Positions 17,029 through 27,130 of a stretch of 64,000 bases of DNA are shown here, piece after piece. Source of the DNA: Zhongshania sp. (lineage in GTDB: Bacteria; Pseudomonadota; Gammaproteobacteria; Pseudomonadales; Spongiibacteraceae); contig NZ_JARGNU010000004.1 in NCBI RefSeq assembly GCF_029212375.1, positions 124,001 through 188,000 on the forward strand. Direction: 5' to 3'. The translations under genes were made by a program, and so were the position numbers. Numbering within the stretch: position 1 is the first letter of the stretch; every line of letters begins with the position of its first letter. Below the pieces are notes generated by a model, which saw only the letters and a list, made by a program, of their open reading frames with translations, made no database searches and was not told the DNA's origin.

Positions 17029-17625
17029 TTAATTAAAAATTAACTCCCCGTTATACCAATGCTTGCGCCAGCGGCTGAAGACTCGCTCCGGGTACCAGTG
17101 TTTGCCAAGGCTGCCGTTGTAGCGGGCGAGGGCGCGGTGGAGATTACCTTTTTCTTTGTCTAGGTAAAATTTTAATATGTGGCAGCCGTAACGCAGATTG
17201 GTGTCGGGCTGGGTGAGGTTGTCTTCGGGGCGGCCAATTTCCTTTTTCCAAAAGGGCATGACTTGCATTAGGCCTTGGGCGCCAACGCGGGACACCGCGT
17301 AGCGGTCGAAGTAGCTTTCTACTTCTATTAGGGCGAGGACGAGTTCTGGGCTTAACTTGGCGGCGCTGGCTTCGCGGTGAACGCTGCGCAAAAAGCTGAG
17401 GCGTTCTGCTGGGTCTTTTATAAAGCGGCTCATGCGGCTAGACATGTCGAATAGCCACACTTCGGCGTCGAAGCGGTCTTCAAAGCTGTCGGCTTCGGCA
17501 ATAGCCAGTTGCAAATATTGGCGCAGTTCGTCGCGGTCTTTTATGTTGTTGCCGGTCGCCGCCCAAGTGGGGGCGGCGAGTAGGCAGAGCATCAAATAAA
17601 CTGAAACTAAGCCGCGCCACATCAT
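17029..17625 (-). CDS. Lytic transglycosylase (SLT domain)
   Basis: A 198-residue secreted protein. I place the start at the ATG at 17625, one base after the proS stop, because it opens directly into a signal peptide (MMWRGLVSVYLMLCLLAAPTWA); the longer frame from 17685 overlaps proS by 59 bases. The SLT domain (residues 85-185) has catalytic Glu in ALIEVESYFD, then GAQGLMQVMPFW, then RYNGSLGKHWYP. It cleaves peptidoglycan glycan strands non-hydrolytically in the periplasm. The gene touches proS and is probably translated from the same mRNA. No strong ribosome binding site is seen. Confidence 0.88.
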   Translation of the reverse strand: MMWRGLVSVYLMLCLLAAPTWAATGNNIKDRDELRQYLQLAIAEADSFEDRFDAEVWLFDMSSRMSRFIKDPAERLSFLRSVHREASAAKLSPELVLALIEVESYFDRYAVSRVGAQGLMQVMPFWKKEIGRPEDNLTQPDTNLRYGCHILKFYLDKEKGNLHRALARYNGSLGKHWYPERVFSRWRKHWYNGELIFN

Positions 17626-17626
17626 A

Positions 17627-19351
17627 TTAACGAGGCAGCTGCTGCTGAATAAAGTCGATAACATCGTCAATGGCAATGTCTTCATTGTCGCTGGCGCGGC
17701 GGTTTTTGTATTCGAACATGCCGTTGTCTAAACCGCGGTCGCCAATCACGATGCGGTGAGGAATGCCGATTAACTCCATGTCGGCAAATTTAACGCCGGG
17801 GCGTTCGTTGCGGTCGTCGAGCAGCACGTCGTAGCCTAGACCGCGCAGAGTGTTGTAGAGGTTTTCGGCTTGCTCGCGAACCCGCTCCGACTTTTGCATA
17901 TTCAGCGGCACAATGGCCACTTCAAAGGGCGCAATGCTAGCGGGCCAGAGTATGCCTTTGTCGTCGTTGTTTTGCTCGATGGCAGAGGCGACCACGCGAG
18001 TAACGCCAATGCCGTAGCAGCCCATGGTCATGATTTGGTCTTTGCCATTTTCATTTAGCACACTGGCTTTGAGCGCTTCTGAATACTTGGTGCCGAGCTG
18101 GAAGATATGACCAACTTCAATACCACGCTTAATAAGCAAGCTGCCTTGGCCGTCTGGGCTGGGGTCGCCTTCGACTACATTGCGAATATCGGCAGTTTCG
18201 GTGAACGCGGCGTCGCGGTCCCAGTTGCTGCCAGTAAGGTGATAGCCGTCTTCGTTGGCGCCACAGACAAAATCGGCGCAGTGGGCAGCGCTGCGGTCGG
18301 CAATAACACGAATGCTTAAACCGGCGGGGCCAATCGAGCCGGGTTTGCAGCCCAGTACCGCGACAATGTCTTCTTCTGAAGCAAAAGTGAGCGGTGAGGC
18401 TACGCCAGCAATTTTTTCGGCCTTGATTTCGTTTAATTGGTGGTCGCCGCGCAGGACCAGTGCGATTAAATCTTGTTTGCCATTCTCGTCTTCGTCACCG
18501 TAAACGATGAGGGTTTTTAGCACCTGCTCGACGCTCAGTTTGAGTAGGGCGCTGACTTCGTCAATAGTGTGGGTGTTAGGGGTGGCGATTTTTGCGATTG
18601 CTTGGCTAGGCGCAGGGCGTTCACCAGCGGGGGCGATGGCTTCGGCCATTTCCACGTTGGCGGCATAGTCTGAGGTGTCAGAGAAGGCAATGTCGTCTTC
18701 GCCAGACGAGGCCAATACATGGAATTCGTGGGAGCCGCTGCCACCGATTGAGCCAGTGTCGGCAATAACGGGGCGGAAATCTAAGCCCAAACGCGTAAAA
18801 ATGCGCGAGTAGGCGGCGTGCATTACGTCATAAGTGGCCTGCAACGAATCTTGGTCGTTATGAAAGGAGTAGGCGTCTTTCATTATAAATTCACGTGAGC
18901 GCATCACCCCAAAGCGAGGGCGAATCTCGTCGCGAAATTTAGTTTGCACCTGATAGAAGGTGGCGGGCAGCTGCTTGTAGCTTTTGATTTCGTTGCGAAT
19001 AAGGTCAGTTATGACTTCTTCGTGGGTTGGGCCAAGGCAAAAATCGCGGCCGTGGCGGTCGCTAAAACGTAATAGCTCGGCGCCGTATTGTTCCCAGCGG
19101 CCAGATTCCTGCCATAATTCGGCGGGTTGGGCGACCGGCATCAGTACTTCCATGGCGCCGCTGCGATCCATTTCGTCGCGAATTATGGCTTCGACTTTGC
19201 GCAGTACCCGCAGGCCCATTGGTAGCCAAGTGTAGAGGCCGGTGGCGAGCTTGCGTATCATGCCCGCCCGCAACATTAGCTGGTGGCTGATGACTTCGGC
19301 ATCGGCGGGAGTTTCTTTAATGGTGGCAATTAGAAATTGGCTAGCGCGCAT
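17627..19351 (-). CDS. proS: Proline--tRNA ligase
   Basis: A 574-residue class II aminoacyl-tRNA synthetase of the bacterial type. Motif 2 region [24 protein letters not shown] (near residues 141-164, partly quoted) and motif 3 [18 protein letters not shown] (near 440) are intact. The editing insertion domain lies between them (about 225-405), as in E. coli ProS. It attaches proline to tRNA-Pro in the cytoplasm. The start ATG at 19351 opens [19 protein letters not shown], the normal N-terminus. Confidence 0.97.
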   Translation of the reverse strand: MRASQFLIATIKETPADAEVISHQLMLRAGMIRKLATGLYTWLPMGLRVLRKVEAIIRDEMDRSGAMEVLMPVAQPAELWQESGRWEQYGAELLRFSDRHGRDFCLGPTHEEVITDLIRNEIKSYKQLPATFYQVQTKFRDEIRPRFGVMRSREFIMKDAYSFHNDQDSLQATYDVMHAAYSRIFTRLGLDFRPVIADTGSIGGSGSHEFHVLASSGEDDIAFSDTSDYAANVEMAEAIAPAGERPAPSQAIAKIATPNTHTIDEVSALLKLSVEQVLKTLIVYGDEDENGKQDLIALVLRGDHQLNEIKAEKIAGVASPLTFASEEDIVAVLGCKPGSIGPAGLSIRVIADRSAAHCADFVCGANEDGYHLTGSNWDRDAAFTETADIRNVVEGDPSPDGQGSLLIKRGIEVGHIFQLGTKYSEALKASVLNENGKDQIMTMGCYGIGVTRVVASAIEQNNDDKGILWPASIAPFEVAIVPLNMQKSERVREQAENLYNTLRGLGYDVLLDDRNERPGVKFADMELIGIPHRIVIGDRGLDNGMFEYKNRRASDNEDIAIDDVIDFIQQQLPR

Positions 19352-19431
19352 GATGTAATTCTGGCCTTGTTTATCAGAGTGTGCGCATTTTACGATTGAT
19401 CGGCAGCGCGGTACAGCCGCAGGAGGTAGTG

Positions 19432-19854
19432 ATGTTCGAATTACATGAGGCTTTGGCCCGAGATTGCGTATTTGTGGGTGATTTACCCCTGTGCAGGCTC
19501 CTGTTGATGAACGATAGCCAGTATCCGTGGTTGATTTTGGTGCCGCGCCGCGCAGATTTGCGCGAGCAATGTGACTTAAGCAGCGACGATCAACTGCTAT
19601 ATTTGCAGGAATCGAATATTTGCTGTGGGGTGTTGCGCAGTGAATTTGGGGCCGAAAAACTCAATGTGGCGGCGCTGGGCAATATGGTGCCGCAGCTGCA
19701 TATTCATCATATTGCTCGGTTTAGCAAAGACCCTGCGTGGCCCAAACCGGTGTGGGGGCAGTTTCCCGCACTGGCTTATACCGATGACCGATTAGCTGCG
19801 CTGGTGGCGCAGTTACGAGAGGTATTTGCGGCGTGTGTTGAACTTAAGTATTAG
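19432..19854 (+). CDS. HIT-family protein
   Basis: A 140-residue protein. The ATG at 19432 is preceded by a perfect AGGAGG at 19421-19426; the longer frame from 19381 contains that site and is wrong. The nucleotide-binding histidine cluster is [14 protein letters not shown] near residues 78-91. HIT proteins hydrolyse or transfer nucleotides such as AMP from dinucleotide polyphosphates; this short branch, with HxHH rather than the usual HxHxH, is uncharacterised. It is divergent from proS. Confidence 0.8.
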   Translation: MFELHEALARDCVFVGDLPLCRLLLMNDSQYPWLILVPRRADLREQCDLSSDDQLLYLQESNICCGVLRSEFGAEKLNVAALGNMVPQLHIHHIARFSKDPAWPKPVWGQFPALAYTDDRLAALVAQLREVFAACVELKY

Positions 19855-20002
19855 GGTTTTAAGGGCGTATTTAGGGCCAAACTGCGGTTTTTGTTTACGC
19901 CGCTGTTTTGGGTGTTAATTGTGCTGAAATCAGCAAGAAAGGCCTTTTTTATAGTGTTTTAGGCTTAAAAGTTGCCCTATATCTTGTATTGCGTAAAACA
20001 AT

Positions 20003-20018
20003 CGACTATAGGTAGTCG
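20003..20018. repeat. Perfect 6-bp inverted repeat upstream of the HU-like gene
   Basis: CGACTA (20003-20008) and TAGTCG (20013-20018) flank TAGG. It lies 124 bases before the HU-like start, inside the likely promoter or leader region. Function unknown. Confidence 0.3.
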
Positions 20019-20141
20019 CAAGCACTTTTCTGAACGAAATTGCTGAGGCAGTTACAGTGGTTAATGCCTTGGTGCAGCTAGTTAGTGCTAGGGATTTAAA
20101 TGGGCAAGAACAATTCAACGTGAGATATAGGAATAATCATA

Positions 20142-20543
20142 ATGGCGATAAAAAAAGCTGCTCCAAAAAAAGCTGCCGCTAAGGCAAAAGTTAGCGCAAC
20201 AGCGAGCGCGGCACCTAAGCGTAAAGTCGCTGCAATTAGTGAGAAAATGACCAAAACTCAAATTCTGACTGAGATTGCAGAAAACACTAACCTGAGCCGT
20301 AAGCAGGTAGGTGATGTAATGACTGAGCTGGAACTCTTGATTGAGCGCAGCATTAAAAAGCGTGCGCTGGGCGAATTTACAATTCCTGGTTTGATGAAAA
20401 TCACCACGGTTAAAAAGCCAGCGACTAAAGCGCGCAAGGGCATTAACCCGTTTACCGGCGAAGAGACCATGTTTAAAGCCAAACCTGCCAGCGTGGCGGT
20501 TAAGGTTCGCCCTTTGAAAAAGCTTAAAGATTTCGCTATCTAA
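20142..20543 (+). CDS. HU-family DNA-binding protein with Lys/Ala-rich N-terminal tail
   Basis: A 133-residue protein. Residues 1-32 are rich in Lys and Ala (IKKAAPKKAAAKAK) and resemble a histone H1-like tail. From about residue 35 an HU/IHF fold follows: MTKTQILTEIAENTNLSRKQV, a beta-hairpin arm with GEFTIPGLMKI, and KARKGINPFTGEE (quoted in part). It should bind and bend DNA in the nucleoid, the tail adding non-specific affinity. AGGA lies nine bases upstream of the ATG. A strong hairpin terminator follows, so the gene is probably a single-gene transcript. Confidence 0.88.
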   Translation: MAIKKAAPKKAAAKAKVSATASAAPKRKVAAISEKMTKTQILTEIAENTNLSRKQVGDVMTELELLIERSIKKRALGEFTIPGLMKITTVKKPATKARKGINPFTGEETMFKAKPASVAVKVRPLKKLKDFAI

Positions 20544-20556
20544 GCGTAAATCTTCT

Positions 20557-20588
20557 ACCCCAAAGTGGTATTTGCGCCACTTTGGGGT
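20557..20588 (+). terminator. Intrinsic terminator of the HU-like gene
   Basis: ACCCCAAAGTGG (20557-20568) pairs perfectly with CCACTTTGGGGT (20577-20588) around an 8-base loop, followed by TT. It begins 14 bases after the stop codon. Confidence 0.8.
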
Positions 20589-20736
20589 TTAATCCATCGC
20601 ATTACCGTTTATTTCCTCCCTCATATAGGCTCCTGCATTTATTGCTGGCGGCGCTTTGCGTTATAATCCCGCTCCTTTTGAGCCGTTTGGCCCTTAATGA
20701 CTTCATTGGTTTGTTTTGAATTGGGGTTTTTTTCCT

Positions 20737-20991
20737 ATGCCTATCTACGAATATGTGTGTCGGGCCTGCGAACATGAGTTTGAAGCCTTGCAAAAAATGA
20801 GCGATCCAGTACTAACAGATTGCCCAGAATGTAAGGCTGTGGAGCTGATTAAAAAGGTTTCGGCGGCGGGTTTTCGCCTAAAAGGTGGCGGCTGGTATGA
20901 AACCGATTTTAAATCTGGCGGCAAAAAGAAAAATTTGGCGGGTGACAGTGCCCCTAGTGGCGCCTCATCTACGTCTTCATCCTCCGACTAA
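20737..20991 (+). CDS. FmdB-family zinc ribbon protein
   Basis: An 84-residue protein starting MPIYEYVCRACEHEFEALQKM. Two CxxC pairs (Cys8/Cys11 and Cys28/Cys31) form a zinc ribbon, followed by GGGWYETDF and a low-complexity Ser-rich tail. FmdB-type regulators or zinc ribbon proteins very often precede aspS in gammaproteobacteria, as here (46 bases). The exact role is unknown. The start at 20737 was chosen over a frame from 20716 because the family begins MPIYEY; no strong ribosome binding site is visible. Confidence 0.85.
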   Translation: MPIYEYVCRACEHEFEALQKMSDPVLTDCPECKAVELIKKVSAAGFRLKGGGWYETDFKSGGKKKNLAGDSAPSGASSTSSSSD

Positions 20992-21037
20992 ACCTCGGAT
21001 TGTGACTTACTAAACTCGATAAAGCGGGACAGAATTC

Positions 21038-22813
21038 ATGCGCAGTCATTATTGCGGCAGCTTGGGTAGTGAAAACATTGATCAAGAAGTGACCTTGTGC
21101 GGTTGGGTAGACCGCCGCCGAGATCACGGTGGGGTTATCTTCCTCGACATGCGCGACCGCGAGGGCATTGTGCAGGTGGTATTTGATCCAGACACCGAAG
21201 AGCACTTTCGTACTGCCGACAGAGTGCGCGGTGAATATGTGCTGCGTATTCGCGGTCGCGTTCGCGCCCGCGCTGGAGCGACCGTTAACGCCAATATGAA
21301 AACTGGCGAAATTGAAGTGCTGGGTAAAGAGCTGGAAATTCTGAACGAGTCAGAAACCCCGCCGTTTCAACTGGACGATCACACCAATGTTGGCGAAGAC
21401 GTACGTTTGCGCTACCGCTACCTAGATTTGCGTCGCCCGCAAATTGCCGACAAGCTGCGCCTACGCGCGCGGATTACGTCGGTGCTGCGTCGCTATTTAG
21501 ATGGCCAGAATTTCTTGGATATCGAAACCCCGATTTTGACCCGCGCTACGCCAGAAGGCGCTCGGGACTATTTGGTGCCCAGCCGTACCCACGCCGGCAA
21601 ATTCTTTGCGCTGCCCCAGTCGCCTCAGCTCTTTAAACAGTTGCTGATGGTGTCGGGTTTTGACCGCTACTATCAAATTGCCAAGTGCTTTCGCGACGAA
21701 GACCTGCGCGCCGACCGCCAGCCAGAATTTACCCAAATCGATATTGAAACCTCCTTTATGGATGACAAGCAGATCATGGCCGTTACCGAGGGCATGATTG
21801 GTGATCTGTTTAAAGAAGTGATGAATATTGACCTTGGCAGCTTCCCAACCATGAAGTACGCCGAGGCCATGTCGCGGTTTGGTAGCGACAAGCCCGATAT
21901 GCGGATTCCGCTCGAGATGGTCGATGTTGGCGATCTGATGCAAGACGTAGAATTTAAAGTCTTCTCTGGTCCAGCGACAAGCCCAGAAGGCCGCGTAGCA
22001 GCCTTGAAAGTACCCGGTGGCAACGAGGCGCTGACCCGTAAAAAGATCGACGAATACACCAAATTTGTCGGTATTTACGGTGCTAAAGGCCTGGCTTATA
22101 TCAAAGTTAACGACAAAAGCGATTTGGAAAACGGCTTACAGTCGCCCATTGTTAAGTTCTTGCCTGAGCCAGTGCGCGCTGCGATTTTGGCGCGCTTGGA
22201 AGCTGAAAATGGCGATTTGATCTTCTTTGGCGCCGATACTGCCAAAGTAGTGAACGAAGCCCTTGGCGCGCTGCGCTGCAAGCTGGGTGAAGATCTCAAT
22301 TTGTATACCTGCGAGTGGGCGCCATTGTGGGTTGTCGACTTTCCCATGTTTGAGAAAGACGGCAGCGGCAACTGGACCTCATTGCACCACCCCTTCACTG
22401 CACCTTCGTGCAGCCCAGAAGAGCTTGAAAAAGCACCTGGCGAAGCATTGTCTATTGCCTATGACATGGTGCTTAACGGCACTGAGCTTGGCGGCGGTTC
22501 GGTTCGTATTCACCGCTCAGACATGCAGCAGGCGGTATTCCGCGTGCTAGGAATTGGCCCAGAAGAAGCTGACGAGAAATTTGGCTTCTTGCTAGATGCC
22601 TTAAAATACGGTGCGCCACCACACGGCGGTTTGGCTTTTGGTCTGGACCGTTTAGTGATGCTGATGACCGGTGCGAAGTCGATTCGCGACGTTATTGCCT
22701 TCCCCAAAACCCAGAGCGCAGCCTGTGTGATGACCGACGCACCTGGCACGGTGGAAGTGAAGCAATTAACCGAGCTGAATATTCGATTGCGCAAATTAGA
22801 AGAAGAGAAATAA
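21038..22813 (+). CDS. aspS: Aspartate--tRNA ligase
   Basis: A 591-residue class IIb synthetase. The N-terminal OB-fold tRNA anticodon-binding domain ([20 protein letters not shown]) is followed by the catalytic core with [18 protein letters not shown] (motif 2, near 217-234), the bacterial insertion (GAD) domain, and [20 protein letters not shown] (motif 3, near 530). It charges tRNA-Asp, or both tRNA-Asp and tRNA-Asn if no AsnS exists. Full length and no anomalies seen. Confidence 0.97.
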   Translation: MRSHYCGSLGSENIDQEVTLCGWVDRRRDHGGVIFLDMRDREGIVQVVFDPDTEEHFRTADRVRGEYVLRIRGRVRARAGATVNANMKTGEIEVLGKELEILNESETPPFQLDDHTNVGEDVRLRYRYLDLRRPQIADKLRLRARITSVLRRYLDGQNFLDIETPILTRATPEGARDYLVPSRTHAGKFFALPQSPQLFKQLLMVSGFDRYYQIAKCFRDEDLRADRQPEFTQIDIETSFMDDKQIMAVTEGMIGDLFKEVMNIDLGSFPTMKYAEAMSRFGSDKPDMRIPLEMVDVGDLMQDVEFKVFSGPATSPEGRVAALKVPGGNEALTRKKIDEYTKFVGIYGAKGLAYIKVNDKSDLENGLQSPIVKFLPEPVRAAILARLEAENGDLIFFGADTAKVVNEALGALRCKLGEDLNLYTCEWAPLWVVDFPMFEKDGSGNWTSLHHPFTAPSCSPEELEKAPGEALSIAYDMVLNGTELGGGSVRIHRSDMQQAVFRVLGIGPEEADEKFGFLLDALKYGAPPHGGLAFGLDRLVMLMTGAKSIRDVIAFPKTQSAACVMTDAPGTVEVKQLTELNIRLRKLEEEK

Positions 22814-22853
22814 TTACGCTAAGTGCTCAATGGCGTTAATTGTTCTAACTAGC

Positions 22854-22876
22854 TGAGCCCCGCAATGCGGGGCTCA
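22854..22876. repeat. Very stable 10-bp hairpin between aspS and yebC
   Basis: TGAGCCCCGC (22854-22863) pairs perfectly with GCGGGGCTCA (22867-22876) around the loop AAT. No T-run follows, and the yebC ribosome binding site AGGAGG starts nine bases later. It may terminate or attenuate aspS transcription or protect mRNA ends. Confidence 0.55.
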
Positions 22877-22894
22877 CTGCTATCAGGAGGCGGT

Positions 22895-23650
22895 ATGGCG
22901 GGTCACAGCAAGTGGGCCAATATTAAGCATCGCAAAGCTGGGCAAGATGCCAAGCGCGGCAAAGTGTTCACCAAACTGATTCGAGAAATTGTGGTGGCTG
23001 CCAAAGCTGGCGGCCCTGCACCTGAAGACAATCCGCGTTTGCGCGCCGTGGTCGACAAAGCGCTAACCGCGAATATGAAGCGCGACACCATCGACAAGGC
23101 CATCGCCCGTGGCGCCGGTAATGCCGAGAGCGACAATTACGAAGAAGTTACCTATGAAGGGTATGGTGCTGGTGGCGTGGCTATTCTGGTTGAATGCATG
23201 ACCGATAACCGCAATCGTACGGTGGCGGACGTTAGGCACGCCTTTAATAAGCGTGGCGGCAATTTGGGTACCGATGGTTCAGTGGCCTATTTGTTTAATC
23301 GTCTTGGCCAGTTGGTTTTTGAGCCGGGCCAAGAACAAGATGCTGTGCTAGAGGCGGCGTTAGAGGCAGGTGCCCAAGACGTGCAATTTAGTGATGACGG
23401 GTCGGTTGAGGTGCTAACCGCCTTCGGCGATTTTATGGCAGTGAAAGAGGCGATGGTCGCGGTGGGCTTTGCGCCAGATCACGCCGAAATTATTATGCAA
23501 GCTTCAATGACAGTGCCGCTGAATGGCGGCGGAGCCGAAGCGCTACTGGCACTCGTCGACATGTTGGAAGATCTCGATGATGTGCAAAATGTGCACACCA
23601 ATGCCGACATTCCCGACGATGTTCTTGCTGCGTTAGCGGAATTGGGCTGA
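22895..23650 (+). CDS. yebC: YebC/PmpR-family protein
   Basis: A 251-residue protein starting [25 protein letters not shown], the family hallmark (quoted in part elsewhere). The ATG at 22895 follows AGGAGG by four bases; the longer frame from 22865 runs through a hairpin. Family members were first called transcription regulators, and some are now linked to translation of proline-rich stretches. It lies between aspS and ruvC, the usual gammaproteobacterial order. Confidence 0.93.
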   Translation: MAGHSKWANIKHRKAGQDAKRGKVFTKLIREIVVAAKAGGPAPEDNPRLRAVVDKALTANMKRDTIDKAIARGAGNAESDNYEEVTYEGYGAGGVAILVECMTDNRNRTVADVRHAFNKRGGNLGTDGSVAYLFNRLGQLVFEPGQEQDAVLEAALEAGAQDVQFSDDGSVEVLTAFGDFMAVKEAMVAVGFAPDHAEIIMQASMTVPLNGGGAEALLALVDMLEDLDDVQNVHTNADIPDDVLAALAELG

Positions 23651-23776
23651 TCTTTCGCGCTGACAACGTCGGCGTGTCATTATCTATAAAAATCTGTGCA
23701 TAATAAGTCTAACTCGCCGCGCTCAGCGTATGCTCATGCGCAGCCATATTGCTTCCTTTTTCTATTTGCAGGCGCC

Positions 23777-24304
23777 ATGACCATAATTTTGGGGGTAGAC
23801 CCCGGATCACAAAAAACCGGCTTTGGCGTAATAGAAGTGCAGGGCAATAAGCACCGTTACGTAACCAGTGGTGTGATTCGCCTGCCGCAGGGTGCGTTGC
23901 CAGCACGCTTGGATATTATTTTTAAAAGTTTGTGCACCATTATTAATGAGTACTCACCCGATGAAGCGGCCGTAGAAGAGGTGTTTATGGCCAAGAGCGC
24001 GGGCTCTGCCTTAAAGCTTGGGCAGGCGCGGGGGGCGGCCGTGGTGGCCTGTGTGAGTGAGGGCTTGTTGGTTGCTGAATATACCGCCAGACAAATAAAA
24101 AAAGCGGTGGTAGGCACCGGCGCTGCAGATAAAGAGCAGATCCAGCACATGGTAAAAATCTTACTGAAACTCCCCGCTGCGCCGCAGGAAGATGCTGCAG
24201 ATGCTTTGGCGGCGGCAATTTGCCACGCCAATTCTCGGCAGGGCTTGCTGAGTATGTCTGGGCCACATGGCGGCACACGCATGCGCCGCGGTCGGCTTTC
24301 TTAG
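23777..24304 (+). CDS. ruvC: Holliday junction resolvase RuvC
   Basis: A 175-residue endonuclease. The ATG at 23777 begins [20 protein letters not shown], carrying the first catalytic Asp (D7). Further acidic residues lie in [13 protein letters not shown] (about E66) and [14 protein letters not shown] near residue 140. It cuts Holliday junctions made by RuvAB branch migration. The frame upstream to 23696 has no family similarity. RuvC lies in order ruvC-ruvA-ruvB. Confidence 0.96.
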   Translation: MTIILGVDPGSQKTGFGVIEVQGNKHRYVTSGVIRLPQGALPARLDIIFKSLCTIINEYSPDEAAVEEVFMAKSAGSALKLGQARGAAVVACVSEGLLVAEYTARQIKKAVVGTGAADKEQIQHMVKILLKLPAAPQEDAADALAAAICHANSRQGLLSMSGPHGGTRMRRGRLS

Positions 24305-24376
24305 TTGCTATAGATCAATAACGATGCATAAGAACGAATACATACCGATGAAGGTTAAAATGAAGACGGAGCACAA

Positions 24377-24976
24377 ATGATAGGTCGTTTGCGGGGGGTG
24401 TTAATAGAAAAGCAGGCACCTGAGATCGTTATTGATGTTAATGGCGTGGGCTACGAAGTGCTGGTACCAATGACAACGCTCTACAATTTACCTGCGCTAG
24501 GGCAAGAAGTGTCGCTTTACACCCAGTTTATTGTTCGCGAAGATGCCCAACAGTTATTTGGTTTTAGTGACAGCCGCGCGCGGCGCTTATTTCGAGACTT
24601 AATCAAGGTCAACGGTGTCGGCCCCAAAATGGCCTTGGCGATTATGTCGGGTATCGACAGCGATGAGTTTGTGCGCTGCGTGCAAGATGGTAATACCGCC
24701 GCGCTGGTTCGCTTGCCGGGGGTGGGCAAGAAAACTGCCGAGCGCTTGGTGATTGAAATGCGCGACCGTCTTAAAGATTGGGCGCCGGAGTCGGGTAGTA
24801 TGAGTATGCCGACTTCTCAGGCGCTGGGCTGCGCAAATATTGCGGAGGCCGAGGCGGCGCTGGTGGCACTGGGTTATAAACCCCAAGAGGCGAGCAAGGC
24901 CATTAGCGCCTTGAAGTTAGACGACGCCAGTAGCGAGGAATTGATCCGCGCCGCCTTAAAAAACATGATTAAGTAA
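24377..24976 (+). CDS. ruvA: Holliday junction branch migration protein RuvA
   Basis: A 199-residue protein: N-terminal OB-fold ([20 protein letters not shown]), central helix-hairpin-helix pair ([15 protein letters not shown] and [16 protein letters not shown]), and a C-terminal domain that contacts RuvB ([16 protein letters not shown]). It binds four-way junctions as a tetramer and loads RuvB. GGAG lies just upstream of the ATG. Confidence 0.97.
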   Translation: MIGRLRGVLIEKQAPEIVIDVNGVGYEVLVPMTTLYNLPALGQEVSLYTQFIVREDAQQLFGFSDSRARRLFRDLIKVNGVGPKMALAIMSGIDSDEFVRCVQDGNTAALVRLPGVGKKTAERLVIEMRDRLKDWAPESGSMSMPTSQALGCANIAEAEAALVALGYKPQEASKAISALKLDDASSEELIRAALKNMIK

Positions 24977-24989
24977 TGAGCAAAGCCCT

Positions 24990-26030
24990 GTGATAGAAAT
25001 AGACCGCCTAGTGGCACCGGAACTCGGCGAGCCAGCTGAAGAGCGCTATGACCGTGCGATTCGCCCTAAAAGTTTGGCCGATTATATTGGTCAGCCAGCG
25101 GTGCGCGAGCAAATGGGGATTTTTGTAAGTGCAGCGCGGATGCGCAGTGAACCGCTGGACCACACGCTTATCTTTGGCCCACCCGGCCTTGGCAAAACCA
25201 CCTTGGCGAATATATTGGCCAATGAAATGGGGGTGTCGCTTAAAACCACCTCGGGGCCGGTATTAGAAAAAGCCGGTGATCTCGCTGCCTTATTAACCAA
25301 TCTCGACGCGGGCGACGTGCTATTTATTGATGAGATTCATCGTCTCAGCCCCAATATTGAAGAAATTCTGTATCCCGCGATGGAAGATTATCAGTTGGAT
25401 ATTATGATTGGTGAAGGCCCCGCGGCGCGCTCAATTAAATTGGACTTGCCGCCGTTTACCTTAGTAGGGGCAACTACTAGGGCGGGTTTGTTAACTTCGC
25501 CGCTGCGTGACCGCTTTGGTATTGTGCAACGCCTAGAGTTTTATGGGGTGAAGGACCTCACCACCATTGTTAGCCGCAGTGCGGGTATTCTCGGTATGCG
25601 CTTGGATGACGCCGGTGCCCATGAAATTGCACTGCGCTCCAGAGGTACGCCGCGCATCGCCAACCGCTTACTGCGGCGGGTGCGGGATTACGCCGAGGTG
25701 AAGGCAGATGGGTTTGTGAGCGCCGAAGTCGCCGATCAGGCATTAAATATGCTTAATGTAGACAGCAGCGGTTTCGATCATCAAGATCGGCGGCTATTAT
25801 TGGCCATGATTGAGCGTTTTGACGGTGGCCCCGTGGGGGTAGACAGTCTCGCCGCGGCGATTAGTGAAGAGCGGGGCACCATAGAAGATGTGCTAGAGCC
25901 ATACTTAATTCAGCAAGGCTATATTATGCGTACGCCCCGCGGCAGGGTGGTCACAAATCTGGCTTATCGGCATTTTGGCTTAGAAATGCCCAAAAGTGGG
26001 GATATTACCGAAAACGGTGGTGCATCCTGA
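24990..26030 (+). CDS. ruvB: Holliday junction helicase RuvB
   Basis: A 346-residue AAA+ ATPase. Walker A is [12 protein letters not shown] (near residues 64-75), Walker [10 protein letters not shown] (near 111-119), followed by the sensor and RPxxLxDYIGQ entry motif. It drives branch migration with RuvA. The start is GTG at 24990, 13 bases after ruvA. The stop overlaps the ybgC start by one base (TGATG), so the recombination and Tol operons are fused transcriptionally here. Confidence 0.97.
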   Translation: MIEIDRLVAPELGEPAEERYDRAIRPKSLADYIGQPAVREQMGIFVSAARMRSEPLDHTLIFGPPGLGKTTLANILANEMGVSLKTTSGPVLEKAGDLAALLTNLDAGDVLFIDEIHRLSPNIEEILYPAMEDYQLDIMIGEGPAARSIKLDLPPFTLVGATTRAGLLTSPLRDRFGIVQRLEFYGVKDLTTIVSRSAGILGMRLDDAGAHEIALRSRGTPRIANRLLRRVRDYAEVKADGFVSAEVADQALNMLNVDSSGFDHQDRRLLLAMIERFDGGPVGVDSLAAAISEERGTIEDVLEPYLIQQGYIMRTPRGRVVTNLAYRHFGLEMPKSGDITENGGAS

Positions 26031-26422
26031 TGGAATTCAGTTTGCCGCTGCGAGTCTATATTGAAGACACCGACGCAGGTGGCATTGTTTACTATGTGAA
26101 CTACCTCAAATTTATGGAACGCGCCCGCACTGAATATATGCGGGCACAGGGATTCTCTAAAGCAGCAATCATGAATGATGCGCTAATGTTCGTGGTTAGC
26201 GCACTGCAAACAAAATATTTACGTCCAGCACGATTAGATGAGCAACTTATTGTTACCGCCAGAGTCTTAGCGGCGGCTCGGGTAAGCTTGTGCTTTGAAC
26301 AGCGGGTTTACCGAGGTGAAGAATTGCTGTGCGAGGCCGAAGTAACAGTGGCATGCGTCGATAGCAGCACGCTAAAGCCAAAACGAATACCAACGGAGCT
26401 GCTTGCAGCACTGAAGCATTAA
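26030..26422 (+). CDS. ybgC: Tol-Pal-associated acyl-CoA thioesterase YbgC
   Basis: A 130-residue hot-dog-fold protein. The family active site is YIEDTDAGGIVYYVNYLKFMERART (around residues 10-34; Asp15 and the YxNY segment). It hydrolyses acyl-CoA or acyl-ACP thioesters and is almost always the first gene of the tol-pal operon. Translation is coupled to ruvB by a one-base overlap. Confidence 0.94.
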   Translation: MEFSLPLRVYIEDTDAGGIVYYVNYLKFMERARTEYMRAQGFSKAAIMNDALMFVVSALQTKYLRPARLDEQLIVTARVLAAARVSLCFEQRVYRGEELLCEAEVTVACVDSSTLKPKRIPTELLAALKH

Positions 26423-26444
26423 TACAAAAAATCAGGAGTGAACT

Positions 26445-27119
26445 GTGGGACAAGAGCTTTCCATTTGGCAATTAGTGAGTTCGGCCAGCTTATTTGTGCA
26501 GCTGATAATGATGGTCCTATTGCTCGCTTCGGTGGTGTCTTGGTATCAAATTGCCAACCGAGTTATGTATTTCAATCAGGCGCAGGGCGAAATGAATCGC
26601 TTTGAAGCGCGGTTTTGGTCGGGAACTGATCTCCATACCCTCTATAAAGAAGGTGACGACAAGCAAGTGGTTGTTGGTATGGAAAGCGTGTTTCGGGCGG
26701 GCTACAAAGAATTCACCCGATTAGCTAAAAAACGTCTCGATTCCGATGCCATGATGGAAGCCTGTCAGCGCTCTATGCGAGTGGCTCTGTCTAGAGAAGA
26801 AGAGGCCATGGAACATAGCTTGCCATTTTTGGCGACCGTGGGCTCAACCAGTCCCTATGTGGGCTTGCTTGGTACTGTATGGGGGATTATGGGGTCTTTT
26901 CATGGCTTAGGTCAGGTTCAACAGGCCACCTTGGCCACCGTGGCGCCAGGTATTTCTGAGGCCTTGGTAGCGACGGCGATGGGTTTGATTGCGGCGATAC
27001 CGGCGGTGGTTTCCTATAACCGCTTTTCCTCGAAGGTCGATTCTTTTGCTGGCAAATACGACACTTTTTCTGAAGAGTTCTCCAGTATTTTACACCGCCA
27101 AATTCACTCGCGGGATTAA
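26445..27119 (+). CDS. tolQ: Tol-Pal system proton channel subunit TolQ
   Basis: A 224-residue inner membrane protein with three helices (about 15-37, 130-155 and 168-190). LPFLATVGSTSPYVGLLGTVWGIMGSF is the conserved TolQ/ExbB motif. With TolR it forms the proton channel that energises TolA. The start is GTG at 26445 preceded by AGGAG. It lies second in ybgC-tolQ-tolR-tolA-tolB-pal-cpoB. Confidence 0.96.
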   Translation: MGQELSIWQLVSSASLFVQLIMMVLLLASVVSWYQIANRVMYFNQAQGEMNRFEARFWSGTDLHTLYKEGDDKQVVVGMESVFRAGYKEFTRLAKKRLDSDAMMEACQRSMRVALSREEEAMEHSLPFLATVGSTSPYVGLLGTVWGIMGSFHGLGQVQQATLATVAPGISEALVATAMGLIAAIPAVVSYNRFSSKVDSFAGKYDTFSEEFSSILHRQIHSRD

Positions 27120-27130
27120 GGGGAACGGCT

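Noticed and set aside
21497-21943. 148-residue minus-strand ORF inside aspS
   Set aside because: Complementary shadow of a clearly conserved synthetase; no independent features.
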